Assembly (NCBI RefSeq): GCF_016741775.1
Contig: NZ_JAERRK010000020.1
Location: 1-64,000 of the forward strand
DNA length: 64,000 nt
Source of the DNA: Streptomyces actinomycinicus
GTDB lineage: Bacteria; Actinomycetota; Actinomycetes; Streptomycetales; Streptomycetaceae
Reading direction: 5' to 3'
Position numbers and translations under genes: made by a program. The notes below the pieces were generated by a model. That model was not told the DNA's origin, searched no databases, and saw only the letters and a program-made list of their open reading frames with translations. The first letter of the stretch is position 1. Each line of letters starts with the position of its first letter. Positions 54,956 to 64,000 of this stretch are shown one piece after another.

Positions 54956-56395
54956 CTACGCCGGGACCTCCGACCGGTCCCCGCCCCACAGCGTGTGGAA
55001 CGCGCCCTCCCGGTCCACTCGCCGATACGTGTGCGCCCCGAAGAAGTCCCGCTGCCCCTGGGTGAGCGCCGCGGGCAGCCGCTCGGCGCGCAGGGCGTCG
55101 TAGTACGCCAGCGCCGCCGAGAAGCCGGGCACCGCCACGCCCTGCCGGGTCGCCGCGATGATCACCTCGCGCCAGTCGTCCTGCGCCTGCGCGATCTCCT
55201 GTGCGAACGTCTCGTCCGACAGCAGGCTCGGCAGGTCGGGTCGGGCGTCGTACGCCGAGCGGATGCGGTCCAGGAAGGCCGCGCGGATGATGCAGCCGCC
55301 GCGCCAGATCGAGGACACCGCACCGAGGTCGATGTCCCAGTCGTACTCCTCGCTGCCCGCGGCGATCTCGTGGAATCCCTGGGTGTAGGAAACGATCTTG
55401 GACGCGTACAGCGCCTGCTCCACCCGGTCCGCGAAGGCCCCGGCCTCCGACTCGCTCAGCGCGGCCGGCTTGGGCCCGGCCAGCCCCCGCGAGGCGTCCC
55501 GCAGGGCCGCGTGCCCGGACAGGGAGCGCGCGAAGACGGCCTCGGCGATGCCCGACACCGGCACGCCGAGGTCCAGGGCGATCTGGACCGTCCAGCGGCC
55601 GGTGCCCTTCTGCTCGGCCTGGTCGACCACGACGTCCACGAACGGCTTGCCGGTCGCCGAGTCCACGTGGGACAGCACCTCGGCGGTGATCTCGATCAGG
55701 TACGAGTCCAGCCGGCCGGTGTTCCAGGTGCGGAAGATGTCCGCGATCTGGGCGGGGGAGTACCCGGCGACGTCGCGCAGCAACTGGTACGCCTCGCCGA
55801 TCAGCTGCATGTCGGCGTACTCGATGCCGTTGTGCACCATCTTCACGAAGTGGCCGGCGCCGTCCGGACCCACGTGCGTCACGCACGGCGCGCCGTCCTT
55901 GGCCTTCGCCGAGATCTTCTCCAGCATCGGGCCCAGCGACTCGTACGACTCCTTCGAACCGCCCGGCATGATGCTCGGCCCGTGCAGCGCGCCCTCCTCG
56001 CCGCCGGAGATGCCGGTGCCGACGAAGTGGATGCCCCGCTCGCGCAGCTCCCGCTCCCGGCGCCGGGTGTCCGCGAAGTGCGCGTTGCCGCCGTCGATGA
56101 TCATGTCCCCGGGCTCCAGGAGCGGCGCGAACTCCTGGATCACCGCGTCCGTGGGATCACCGGCCTTGACCATGATCACCAGGCGGCGCGGGCGCTCGAG
56201 GGCCGCGACGAATTCCTTGGCGGTCTCTGCCAGGATGAAGTCACCCTCGTCCCCGAACTCCTCCACCAGCGCCTGCGCCCGCGACACCGTACGGTTGTGC
56301 ACGGCGACCGTGTAGCCGTTGCGCGCGAAGTTCCGGGCGAGATTGCGGCCCATGACCGCGAGCCCGGTGACGCCGATCTGCGCTGAAGTGCTCAT
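54956..56395 (-). CDS. gnd: 6-phosphogluconate dehydrogenase (decarboxylating)
   Basis: A 479-residue enzyme, the long NADP-type form. The N-terminal Rossmann motif is GVTGLAVMGRNLA, the substrate site includes GISGGEEGALHGPSIMPGG and the catalytic HFVKMVHNGIEY. It oxidatively decarboxylates 6-phosphogluconate to ribulose 5-phosphate in the pentose phosphate pathway. ATG 56395 is clear. The last codons run to the edge of the tandem-repeat block. Confidence 0.95.
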   Translation of the reverse strand: MSTSAQIGVTGLAVMGRNLARNFARNGYTVAVHNRTVSRAQALVEEFGDEGDFILAETAKEFVAALERPRRLVIMVKAGDPTDAVIQEFAPLLEPGDMIIDGGNAHFADTRRRERELRERGIHFVGTGISGGEEGALHGPSIMPGGSKESYESLGPMLEKISAKAKDGAPCVTHVGPDGAGHFVKMVHNGIEYADMQLIGEAYQLLRDVAGYSPAQIADIFRTWNTGRLDSYLIEITAEVLSHVDSATGKPFVDVVVDQAEQKGTGRWTVQIALDLGVPVSGIAEAVFARSLSGHAALRDASRGLAGPKPAALSESEAGAFADRVEQALYASKIVSYTQGFHEIAAGSEEYDWDIDLGAVSSIWRGGCIIRAAFLDRIRSAYDARPDLPSLLSDETFAQEIAQAQDDWREVIIAATRQGVAVPGFSAALAYYDALRAERLPAALTQGQRDFFGAHTYRRVDREGAFHTLWGGDRSEVPA

Positions 56396-56633
56396 ACCGC
56401 CTGCTCCCTAGCTGCCTCGTGACTACGGCTCCGTCAGTACGGGCCCTCGCCCATCCTGACGTGCCGCTACGGCGAGCGCACATCCGACCCGCCACGCATG
56501 TGTACGCAGTGCGGGCGCCTTCTGCCTCACTCACCGGCCCCGCGGCCCAAGAAAGGTCCCTTCCCGGCCACTTGGTCCCACCGGGAGGCCGAATCGTTGT
56601 CTTGTCATGGCCTGTTCGCTGCGCTTACTTTTG

Positions 56634-56657
56634 CCCCTCCTGACGCATGCCGAGGGG
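56634..56657 (+). promoter_or_regulatory. Hairpin overlapping the rpf-like ribosome-binding site
   Basis: CCCCTC (56634-56639) pairs with GAGGGG (56652-56657), and GAGGGG is the Shine-Dalgarno of the gene starting at 56667. Closing this stem would block translation. The ydaO (c-di-AMP) riboswitch found before some streptomycete rpf genes was not recognised here. Confidence 0.35.
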
Positions 56658-56666
56658 ATTTCGCAC

Positions 56667-57833
56667 ATGGCCGTACGCGGCCGGCACCGCCGGTACCAGC
56701 CGAACAGGATCAATCGCGCCTCACTCACCGTCACGGCGGGCGGCGCCGGCCTGGCGATCCCGCTGGTCGCCGCCGGCACCGCGAACGCAGCCGACGCGGC
56801 CACCTGGAACAAGGTCGCCGCCTGCGAGTCCAGCGGCAACTGGAGCATCAACACGGGCAACGGCTACTACGGCGGGCTGCAGTTCACGCAGTCCACCTGG
56901 GAGGCGTACGGCGGCGCCCGGTACGCACCGCGCGCCGATCTGGCCACCCGGGACCAGCAGATGGCGGTCGCCGAGAAGGTCCTGGACGGGCAGGGGCCGG
57001 GCGCCTGGCCGGTGTGCTCGGTGCGGGCCGGACTGACCCGGGGCGGCGGGGGCCCCGGCGTGCACCCGGATTCCGGGTCGACGCGTCCGGCGCGGACCAC
57101 CGCCGGGAACGCCGGCACCGCGAAGTCCGGTTCCGCCAAGGACGTGCAGCCGCAGATCACCCCGCAGTCCCGCGCGGGCCGGGCCGAGATGTACACGGTG
57201 GTGCACGGTGACACCCTGTCCGGGATCGCCGGCGAGCAGCACGTGGCGGGCGGCTGGCGCGCGCTCTACGCGGGCAACCGCGCCACCATAGGCAGCGACC
57301 CCGATCTGATCGTGCCGGGACAGCGGCTCAGCCTCGGCGGCACCGGCACCAAGAGCGCGCCGCCCAAGTCCCCGAAGAAGAAGACACCTTCGGAGCACCC
57401 GACCACCCACCACACCACGCCGTCGGCGCATCAGCTCGTCGCCCCGGTGACGGCGTCCGTCGGCACCGGCTACCACGTGGCGGGCTCTCACTGGTCGAAG
57501 GGCTACCACACCGGCGTCGACTTCCTCGTACCGACCGGCACCTCCGTGAAGGCGGCGGCGGCCGGCCAGGTGGTGGCCGCCGGCTGGGGCGGCTCGTACG
57601 GCTACCAGGTGGTCCTCCGGCACGCCGACGGCCGCTACACCCAGTACGCGCACCTGTCGGCCATCTCGGTGCGGATCGGCCAGCATGTCGGCGTCGGCCA
57701 CCGGATCGGCCGCTCCGGCTCCACCGGGAACGTCACGGGCCCGCATCTGCACTTCGAGGTGCGGACGGGGCCCGGCTTCGGCTCGGACATCGACCCGCTC
57801 GCCTATCTGCGGGCCGGCGGCGTCAGGATCTGA
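56667..57833 (+). CDS. Secreted Rpf-LysM-M23 peptidoglycan hydrolase
   Basis: A 388-residue secreted protein. A long signal peptide (cut near residue 41, TANA-AD) is followed by a resuscitation-promoting-factor lysozyme-like domain (WNKVAACESSGNWSINTGNG, catalytic Glu54), a Pro/Ser linker, a LysM wall-binding module (MYTVVHGDTLSGIAGEQ), a Lys/Pro/His-rich linker and an M23 metallopeptidase (HTGVD with His281 and Asp285, HLH at 360-362). It can cut both glycan and peptide bonds of the wall, for germination or growth. It ends 11 bases inside the convergent transporter gene. Confidence 0.93.
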   Translation: MAVRGRHRRYQPNRINRASLTVTAGGAGLAIPLVAAGTANAADAATWNKVAACESSGNWSINTGNGYYGGLQFTQSTWEAYGGARYAPRADLATRDQQMAVAEKVLDGQGPGAWPVCSVRAGLTRGGGGPGVHPDSGSTRPARTTAGNAGTAKSGSAKDVQPQITPQSRAGRAEMYTVVHGDTLSGIAGEQHVAGGWRALYAGNRATIGSDPDLIVPGQRLSLGGTGTKSAPPKSPKKKTPSEHPTTHHTTPSAHQLVAPVTASVGTGYHVAGSHWSKGYHTGVDFLVPTGTSVKAAAAGQVVAAGWGGSYGYQVVLRHADGRYTQYAHLSAISVRIGQHVGVGHRIGRSGSTGNVTGPHLHFEVRTGPGFGSDIDPLAYLRAGGVRI

Positions 57834-59148
57834 CGCCGGCGCGCTGCCGGTCCAGGACCGGCAGCGGCACGGCGACACCCACCGGCAGCGCGGTGGACGA
57901 CGCGGGGAGCGCACCGCCGGCCGGCGGCTCGGTCCCGCCGGCCTGGCTCGCCACCAGCAGCCCGCGCAGGTCCGCACCGGCGGCGGTCTCGCCGAGCCCG
58001 GTCCGGACCGCCCCCGCGTCCACGTCCTCGCGGGGCCGCGGCAAGGGGAGGAAGACCGCCGCCACGTCCGGGGCGACCGCCGCTGCGGCGGACGCCGCCT
58101 GTCCCGCCGGCACTCCGGTCCGCACCCCCGTGCCCGACGGCACCACGACCCTGGCCGTCCCGACCGTCGCCGTCCCGACCGAAGGCGGTGCGACCGTCGC
58201 CGTCTTGTCCGCCGGTACCCCGGTCACGGTCCTCTCGCCCGCAGGCAGTGCGACCGCCGCGGTCCTGGCCGCGGGCGCCCCGGCCGCCGTCGCCGTCTCG
58301 TCCGCCGGTTCCCCGGTCGCCGGCACCATCCGTTCCGTCGTCAGCATGATCAGACCGCCCGCCGCCACCACCCCGCAGGCCAGGGCGAGCACGGAGCCCG
58401 TGGTGCCGTGACGGAACGTCTCACCGAACATGAGGATGCCGACCGTGGCGGCCAGCACCGGGTTGACCACGGTCAGGGTGGCCAGCGGCGCGGCGAGACC
58501 GGCGCCCCGGTAGGAGGCCTGGGACAGCAGGACGCCGGCGACCGAGAACAGCCCGATCACCACGAGCGAGGGCAGTCCGGCCAGTCCGACGCCCTGGGTC
58601 CAGTCGACGGCGACGGTCTTGGTGAACACCGACGACATGCCGAACGCTATGCCGGACGCGACGGCGAGCAGCGCACTGCGCACCGCCGGATGCCGGTGCG
58701 CGGCGAGGCCCGCGAACATCAGCGCCACCACCGCCCCGCCGGTGACCAGCGCGACGGCGACCCGCTGGGCCGGACCGAGGGACTGCGCGTCGGCGGAGCC
58801 GACCAGGGAGAGCAGACCGGCGAGGCCCACCGTGGACATCAGGGCACCGCGCCAGGCGGCCGCGCCGGACCTGCGCCCCACGAACAACGCCGCCATGGGC
58901 AGCGCGAAGACGATGGTCAGCGCGCCGAGCGGCTGGACGAGGCTCAGCGGGCCGAAGGCCAGCGCCACCACGTGCAGCACACCGCCCAGACCGTTGAGCG
59001 CCAGGGCGCCCCACCAGCCCGGGCGGCGCAGCGGCAGGTACGCGCTGTCGGAGGAGGACACGGCGACCTGCTCCTGCACGATCGCTCCGCCGGCGTACGC
59101 GAGGGCGGAGACGAACGACAGGAGCACGGACAACGCCAGGGCGCTCAT
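57823..59148 (-). CDS. EamA/DMT-family transporter with long low-complexity tail
   Basis: A 441-residue membrane protein from ATG 59148 (AGGAGA upstream). Residues 1-285 have about ten hydrophobic spans in two similar halves, the EamA layout (ALTIVFALPMAALFVGRR, LTVVNPVLAATVGILMFGE). The last 150 residues are an Ala/Val/Thr/Pro-rich repetitive tail (PAGERTVTGVPADKTATVAP) with no known domain, presumably cytoplasmic or surface-exposed. Substrate unknown. The tail overlaps the rpf-like gene end by 11 bases. Confidence 0.82.
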   Translation of the reverse strand: MSALALSVLLSFVSALAYAGGAIVQEQVAVSSSDSAYLPLRRPGWWGALALNGLGGVLHVVALAFGPLSLVQPLGALTIVFALPMAALFVGRRSGAAAWRGALMSTVGLAGLLSLVGSADAQSLGPAQRVAVALVTGGAVVALMFAGLAAHRHPAVRSALLAVASGIAFGMSSVFTKTVAVDWTQGVGLAGLPSLVVIGLFSVAGVLLSQASYRGAGLAAPLATLTVVNPVLAATVGILMFGETFRHGTTGSVLALACGVVAAGGLIMLTTERMVPATGEPADETATAAGAPAARTAAVALPAGERTVTGVPADKTATVAPPSVGTATVGTARVVVPSGTGVRTGVPAGQAASAAAAVAPDVAAVFLPLPRPREDVDAGAVRTGLGETAAGADLRGLLVASQAGGTEPPAGGALPASSTALPVGVAVPLPVLDRQRAGVRS

Positions 59149-59376
59149 CGCGGTCTCCTCTGCGTGCGGCGGGCCACCAGGGCCCGGCGCGGCGGACGAT
59201 CGGCTTCCATGGCGAACACTCTGCCCGTCCGCGCTCTTCCCGTCGTCGTTCCTGAGCACGCAATGCGTCCTACTGCCGATGGAGTACACCGGCCGCGTGA
59301 TCATCCCCTGGGCGGGCGACACTGGGGGGAGACCCGCGGCACCACCGCAGGAACGCGCCTGGTACGAGTACCTGTC

Positions 59377-60174
59377 GTGGATCCCGACCTCGATCTCGAC
59401 GCCGACCTGGCCGCGCTCCGCCCGCTCGGCGGCTTCTTCCCCCTGCGCACCGGGCCGTTCCCACCGGAGCACCCGGGCGGCTCCGTCCCGCGGCGGCCGC
59501 CGACCCTCGCGGAGACCTACGAGGGTGCGACCGCGCAGACCCACGAGGGCGAGCCGCCGGACCTCGTCCGCAACGCGGTGCACCTGCGCGTCGCCACGGT
59601 CGCGGAACGGCTGGGGACCGCCGAGCCGCGGGTGGCCGCCTCCATCGCCCAGCAGGGGCTGGCCGCCCGGCTGTGGTCGGTGGCGCTGGGCTGCGCCGTC
59701 CTGTACGGGCGGACGCCCGACCTGCACCCGCGCCTGCTGCGCTGGGACCCCCTCGCCCCGGCCCCGGACGACCTGTGGCTCAGCGGACCACGCCCGCTGC
59801 CCGGCACCGCGGACGCCGTGGCCGGCACGGTGCTGCACGCCCACCTGGAGCCGCTGACGGCCGCACTGCGCGCCCGGTACGGCGTCGCGGCGGGCCTGTT
59901 GTGGGGCAACGCCGGCTCCGCGCTGGCCGCGACCGCCCGGGAGCTGAACCGCTGGGCCCGCGCCCAGGGCCGTACCGACGTCGCGGCGCGCGCCCGCACC
60001 CTCACCGGCGAACTCTTCACCCACCCGCTGCTGCGCGCCACCGGCGTCCGCGCCGGCACGGCCTTCCGCCGCCGCAGCTGCTGCCTGTACTACCGCGTCC
60101 CCGGTGGCGGCCTGTGCGGCGACTGCTGCTTCACCCGGCCGCCGTGCTCTTCCCCGCGCGCCCCGTCTGAGTGA
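59377..60174 (+). CDS. FhuF-like (2Fe-2S) ferric-siderophore reductase family protein
   Basis: About 265 residues if started at GTG 59377; an ATG at 59263 would add 38 residues of poor composition. The C terminus has the FhuF cysteine set, RSCCLYYRVPGGGLCGDCCF (Cys-Cys-x10-Cys-x2-Cys), which binds an unusual 2Fe-2S centre. FhuF-type proteins reduce iron in imported siderophores in the cytoplasm. No siderophore genes are close by. The start is unsure because no strong Shine-Dalgarno is visible. Confidence 0.75.
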   Translation: MDPDLDLDADLAALRPLGGFFPLRTGPFPPEHPGGSVPRRPPTLAETYEGATAQTHEGEPPDLVRNAVHLRVATVAERLGTAEPRVAASIAQQGLAARLWSVALGCAVLYGRTPDLHPRLLRWDPLAPAPDDLWLSGPRPLPGTADAVAGTVLHAHLEPLTAALRARYGVAAGLLWGNAGSALAATARELNRWARAQGRTDVAARARTLTGELFTHPLLRATGVRAGTAFRRRSCCLYYRVPGGGLCGDCCFTRPPCSSPRAPSE

Positions 60175-60214
60175 CCATGAGGGGAACCTGCCGCCGGAGC
60201 CAGGGGGTTGTCGG

Positions 60215-61375
60215 GTGCGTGTGGGACTGCTGACCCGGGAGTACCCCCCGGACGTGTACGGCGGCGCCGGGGTCCACGTGGAGTTCCTCGCCCGCGAGCT
60301 GACCTCCCTGGTGGACCTGGAGGTGCACTGCTGGGGGGAGGGCCGCGGCGTCGGTGTCGTGCGGCACCGTCCCTGGCCCGTCCTCGACGCCTCCGACGAC
60401 GCCCTGCGCACCTTCTCCGTGGACCTGTCCATCGCCGCGGCCCTCGAGGGCCGCGAACTCGTCCACTCCCACACCTGGTACGCCAACCTCGCCGGCCACT
60501 TCGCCAAGCTGCTGCACGGTGTCCCGCACGTGGTGACCGCACACTCGCTGGAGCCGCTGCGGCCCCGGAAGAGCGGGCAACTCCAGGGCGGGCACGCCCT
60601 GTCGAGCTGGGCCGAGCGCACCGCGATCGAGGAGGCCGACGCGGTGATCGCCGTCTCCGGCGCCATGCGCGCGGACGTACTCGGCTGCTACCCGGCGCTG
60701 GACCCGGCCCGCGTCCACGTCGTGCACAACGGCATCGACACCCGGCTCTACCGGCCCGCCCGCGGCACCGACGCCCTCACCCGGCACGGCATCGACCCCA
60801 CCCGCCCGTACGTCGCGTTCGTCGGCCGGATCACCCGGCAGAAGGGCGTGCCCCATCTGCTGCGCGCGGTACGGGACATCGATCCCGGCGCCCAGCTCGT
60901 GCTGTGCGCCGGCGCACCCGACACCCCTGAGTCCGACCGGGAGTTCCGTGAGCTGTTCGAGGAACTGCACCGGGAGCGGGCGGGCGTGTTCTGGATACCG
61001 CAGATGCTGCCGCGCCCGGAGGTCGTCCAGCTCCTCACGCACGCCGCCGTGTTCGTCTGCCCTTCGGTGCACGAGCCGCTCGGCGTCGTCAACCTCGAGG
61101 CGATGGCCTGCGGCACGCCGGTGGTGGCCTCCCGGGTGGGGGGCATCCCCGAGGTAGTCACGGACGGGCGCACCGGACTCCTGGTCGACGTGGACGACGA
61201 CGACGGCGTCTTCGCGGCCCGCCTCGCCGCGGCCCTGGACACCGTCCTCGCCGACCCGGAGACGGCGCGGCGGATGGGCGAGGCCGGACGGGCGCGCGCG
61301 GTCGAGGAGTTCGGCTGGGACGCGGTGGCCCGCCGCACGGCCGGGCTGTACGAGCACGTCCTCGAGCAGGCTTAG
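60215..61375 (+). CDS. GlgA/GlgM-type glycosyltransferase (actinobacterial glycogen/maltose-1-phosphate synthase)
   Basis: A 386-residue GT4-type enzyme; GTG 60215 follows AGGGGG. Motifs are REYPPDVYGGAGVHVEFLAR (acceptor loop), VVHNGIDTRLYRP, FVGRITRQKGVPHL and VCPSVHEPLGVVNLEAMACG with the nucleotide-sugar Glu. It matches the short actinobacterial glycogen synthase; the mycobacterial member, GlgM, makes maltose-1-phosphate from ADP-glucose for GlgE. A role in storage or capsular glucan is likely. The glgC gene, which is often divergent from it, is not present here. Confidence 0.88.
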   Translation: MRVGLLTREYPPDVYGGAGVHVEFLARELTSLVDLEVHCWGEGRGVGVVRHRPWPVLDASDDALRTFSVDLSIAAALEGRELVHSHTWYANLAGHFAKLLHGVPHVVTAHSLEPLRPRKSGQLQGGHALSSWAERTAIEEADAVIAVSGAMRADVLGCYPALDPARVHVVHNGIDTRLYRPARGTDALTRHGIDPTRPYVAFVGRITRQKGVPHLLRAVRDIDPGAQLVLCAGAPDTPESDREFRELFEELHRERAGVFWIPQMLPRPEVVQLLTHAAVFVCPSVHEPLGVVNLEAMACGTPVVASRVGGIPEVVTDGRTGLLVDVDDDDGVFAARLAAALDTVLADPETARRMGEAGRARAVEEFGWDAVARRTAGLYEHVLEQA

Positions 61376-61610
61376 ACCGCCCGCCCGCGTCCGTCATCGG
61401 CGTCGGCTGCCCGGTCCGTGGCCAGGTCACCCGGTCGCTGCTGCCGCCGGGCGTCCGCGTCGACGGGGCGCGGTCGTGACCTGACGGAGGTGCCGTCAGC
61501 GGCCCTCCCGGCGCGACGCGTTCGACGCCGACGCCCCCGAATGCCCGGGTTCACACCGTTCGCCCTTCACGATGCAGGCAACGATGTCGAACCTCCGGAG
61601 GTCATCCGAG

Positions 61611-63932
61611 ATGAGAGGGACCCGTGGCACACGGCTGTGCCTGGCCGGGATGATGGCAGCGTCCGCGCTGATCGCCACCCCCGCCGCACGGGCCGCCGAG
61701 CCGGCCGACGGCCACCTCACCGACCTGGTCAACCCGTTCATCGGGAGCCAGAACGAGGGCAACACCTTCCCCGGCGCGGCCGTGCCCTTCGGCATGGTGC
61801 AGCTGTCCCCGGACACCGGGCACAGCACCGGCTACGACTACACGCACAACCGTGTCCGTGGCTTCTCACTGGTCCACCTCTCGGGCGTCGGCTGCCGCAT
61901 CGGCGGTGACCTGCCCGTCCTGCCCACCACCGGCGACGTCACACAGACGGACTACGCCCAGTACGCGGCCGCGTTCTCGCACGAGGACGAGGAGGCGAGC
62001 CCCGGCTACTACCGCGTCGGCCTCGCCTCCGGCATCCGCGCCGAACTCACCGCGACCGCCCGCACCGGCGTGCAGCGCTACACCTTCCCGGCCACCGACA
62101 AGGCCAACGTCCTGCTCAACGCGGCCCAGTCGCTGCACAAGGCCGTCGGCAGCACGGTGGAGATCCTCGACGACCGCACCGTCCGCACCGAGATCACCGG
62201 CCACGGCTTCTGCCGGGACACCGGCCCCTACACCGTCTACGCGATCACCCGCTTCAGCCGGCCCTTCACCGCCCACGGCACCTGGGACGGCCCGACCGTC
62301 ACCCCCGGTGCCCGCAGCGGGCACGGCGGCGCCTACGTCCGCTTCGACACCACGAAGGACCGCACGGTCGAGGCCACCACCGCCCTGTCGTACGTGGACT
62401 CGCGCGGCGCCGCGGCCAACCTGCGCGCCGAGGGCGGCCGGTCCTTCGACTCCGTACGCCTGCGCGCCCGCGAGGAGTGGGAGCACCGGCTCGCCGGCGT
62501 CCGGGTGCAGGGGGGTACGCCCGCGCTCCGCCGGACCTTCTACTCCTCGCTGTACCGGTCGTACCTCGCCCCCAACATCGGCAGCGACGCCGACGGCCGG
62601 TACTTCGGCTGGGACCGGCGGGCCCACCGCGCCCGGGGCTTCACGTACTACCAGAACTGGTCGCTGTGGGACACCTACCGCACCCAGGCCCAACTGCTCG
62701 CCCTGCTGGCGCCGCGCGAGGCGCGGGACATGGCGCGGTCCGTGGTCGCGATCGACGAGGACGGCGGCTGGCTGCCCCGGTGGGGCTACGGCCCGGTCGA
62801 GACGAACATCATGACCGGCGACCCGGTCACCCCCTTCCTGACCACCGCCTACCAGATGGGCCTCCTGGCGGGCTTCGAGGAGCGGGCCTACCGGGCGCTG
62901 CGGAAGAACGCCGACGGGGTGCCGCCCGCCGCCCACCCGGGCATCGGCCGGGAGGCCAACGCCGAGTACGTGGCGCAGGGCTTCGCCCCGTACATCAAGG
63001 GCCGCCCGTACGCCAAGATGGGCGACACCGACTACCGCTTCGGCGCCTCCGTCACCCTGGAGTACGCCCTCGCCGACGCCATGCTCGCCCAGATGGCCCG
63101 CGGCCTCGGCCACGAGGAGGACGCCGCCCGGTACGCGGCGCGCTCGCGGAGCTACCGGAACGTCTTCGACCCGGCGACCGGCTTCTTCCGCGCCCGCGAC
63201 ACCGCCGGCGCCTTCACCGGCCCGGCCGACCCCGCCCGCAGTGTGGGCTTCCACGAGGGAACGGCCTGGCAGTACCAGTGGCTCGTGCCGCAGGACCTGC
63301 CCGGCATGATCGGCCTGATCGGCGGCACCCGGGCGGCCAACACCCGCCTGGACGCCTTCTTCGCCTACGACCGGCTGCTCGCCGACCCCGAGAGGACCGC
63401 CCGTGAGGTCTGGGTGCACGGCGACCCGTACGGGTACTACAACGCCGCCAGGTACAACCCGATGAACGAGCCCGACCTCATCGCGCCGTACACCTACCTC
63501 TCCACCGGCCAGCCCTGGAAGACCACGGACGTGGTGCACGCGGCGCTCACCCTGTTCACCGACGGGCCCACCGGCATGACCGGCAACGACGACCTCGGCA
63601 CGATGTCCGCCTGGAACGTCCTGTCGTCCATCGGCCTCTTCCCGGTCCAGCCGGGCTACGACACGTGGGGCCTCACCACCCCCGTCTTCGACCGCGTGGA
63701 CCTGACGCTGGACCGCGCCTACTGGCCCGCCGGGCGGCTCACGGTCACCGCGCCCGGCACCACGGCCACCGACCGCTACGTCCAGGCCGTGCGCGCGGAC
63801 GGAACCCCACACGGCCGGACCTATCTGACGACCCGTGCGCTGCGCTCCCTGCGGTCCCTCGCGTTCACGGTCGGCCCGCGCCCGTCAGGGTGGGGTACGT
63901 CGCCCGAGGCGGCGCCGCCCGTCCTGAGGTGA
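61611..63932 (+). CDS. Secreted GH92 alpha-mannosidase
   Basis: A 773-residue exported enzyme from ATG 61611 with GGAGG upstream. The signal peptide ends near ATPAARAAEPA. The N-terminal beta domain has VNPFIGSQNEGNTFPGAAVP and the catalytic (alpha/alpha)6 domain has YYQNWSLWDTYRTQ, HEGTAWQYQW and GNDDLGTMSAWNVLSSIGLF, all typical of family 92. These are Ca2+-dependent exo-alpha-mannosidases, commonly alpha-1,2, acting on mannans or N-glycans outside the cell. A carbohydrate-binding extension is absent. Confidence 0.92.
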   Translation: MRGTRGTRLCLAGMMAASALIATPAARAAEPADGHLTDLVNPFIGSQNEGNTFPGAAVPFGMVQLSPDTGHSTGYDYTHNRVRGFSLVHLSGVGCRIGGDLPVLPTTGDVTQTDYAQYAAAFSHEDEEASPGYYRVGLASGIRAELTATARTGVQRYTFPATDKANVLLNAAQSLHKAVGSTVEILDDRTVRTEITGHGFCRDTGPYTVYAITRFSRPFTAHGTWDGPTVTPGARSGHGGAYVRFDTTKDRTVEATTALSYVDSRGAAANLRAEGGRSFDSVRLRAREEWEHRLAGVRVQGGTPALRRTFYSSLYRSYLAPNIGSDADGRYFGWDRRAHRARGFTYYQNWSLWDTYRTQAQLLALLAPREARDMARSVVAIDEDGGWLPRWGYGPVETNIMTGDPVTPFLTTAYQMGLLAGFEERAYRALRKNADGVPPAAHPGIGREANAEYVAQGFAPYIKGRPYAKMGDTDYRFGASVTLEYALADAMLAQMARGLGHEEDAARYAARSRSYRNVFDPATGFFRARDTAGAFTGPADPARSVGFHEGTAWQYQWLVPQDLPGMIGLIGGTRAANTRLDAFFAYDRLLADPERTAREVWVHGDPYGYYNAARYNPMNEPDLIAPYTYLSTGQPWKTTDVVHAALTLFTDGPTGMTGNDDLGTMSAWNVLSSIGLFPVQPGYDTWGLTTPVFDRVDLTLDRAYWPAGRLTVTAPGTTATDRYVQAVRADGTPHGRTYLTTRALRSLRSLAFTVGPRPSGWGTSPEAAPPVLR

Positions 63933-63948
63933 TCCCGGCCGACCTCTG

Positions 63949-63975
63949 GTCCCGCCCGCTCTCGCAGGGCGGGAC
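63949..63975 (+). terminator. Hairpin terminator after the mannosidase gene
   Basis: GTCCCGCCC (63949-63957) pairs perfectly with GGGCGGGAC (63967-63975) over a 9-base loop; TTAAT follows. It begins 17 bases after the stop. Confidence 0.8.
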
Positions 63976-64000
63976 TTAATCTGCCGTTAACTGAGCGTAG

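Noticed and set aside
56396..56666. ydaO (c-di-AMP) riboswitch before the rpf-like gene
   Set aside because: The conserved blocks of that riboswitch could not be recognised; only a short stem over the ribosome site is visible.

Overview
The window reads as chromosomal DNA of a Streptomyces or close relative. It is very GC-rich with GC-loaded third codon positions, uses GTG starts often, and carries families typical of the genus: an assimilatory nitrate reductase fused to a sulfite-reductase-type flavoprotein, a PucR-type regulator, a second DnaK set, an Rpf-LysM-M23 wall hydrolase, an actinobacterial GlgM-type glycosyltransferase and a GH92 mannosidase. It has one RNA gene, an initiator tRNA-Met(CAT). 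No rRNA, CRISPR array, phage or complete insertion sequence was seen.

Layout. (1) 1-3.6 kb: a partial HTH regulator, then a four-gene unit with a small WXG100-like protein, a secreted-type papain-fold cysteine peptidase, a lipoprotein resembling chagasin (a papain inhibitor) and a small unknown protein. (2) 3.6-7.9 kb: fused nitrate reductase. (3) 8.4-11.8 kb: an unknown protein, a MerR-like regulator, a PP2C-type phosphatase and tRNA-fMet. (4) 12-20 kb: FUSC membrane protein, zinc dehydrogenase, membrane protein of unknown role, UvrA paralogue. (5) 20.4-32.5 kb: a PucR-type regulator divergent from a tightly packed chaperone/redox operon (dnaK, grpE, cbpA, cbpM, clpB, thioredoxin, UBP zinc finger, cNMP/Grx-like/TrxR-like fusion), followed by a decayed hsp20 and a DUF2267 protein. 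(6) 32.5-33.2 kb: a graveyard of gene scraps. (7) 33.2-41.2 kb: Na+/H+ antiporter, then kdpFABC and kdpE. The sensor gene kdpD survives only as two scraps, one on each side of the operon. (8) 41.3-50.5 kb: a guanidine/urea carboxylation operon with a TetR regulator and an APC permease, tied together by a shared 22-nt operator. (9) 50.5-53.3 kb: ISAs1-type transposase remnant and an AbiEii-like toxin gene broken by a frameshift. (10) 53.4-64 kb: panD, GNAT, proline-rich protein, gnd, Rpf-LysM-M23 hydrolase, EamA transporter, FhuF-like protein, GlgM, GH92 mannosidase.

How the genes work together. The 577-3553 unit looks like a secreted peptidase paired with its own membrane-anchored inhibitor. 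The 22.5-31.5 kb operon joins protein disaggregation and refolding to thiol/redox functions. The 41.3-50.5 kb genes form a nitrogen-scavenging pathway: carboxylation, deimination by the two DUF1989 proteins, allophanate hydrolysis, and probably uptake. The kdp locus keeps its pump and response regulator but has lost its sensor kinase.

Limits. Assignments rest on reading motifs by eye, without database searches. Start codons were picked from Shine-Dalgarno sequences and family knowledge. Pseudogene borders are approximate.
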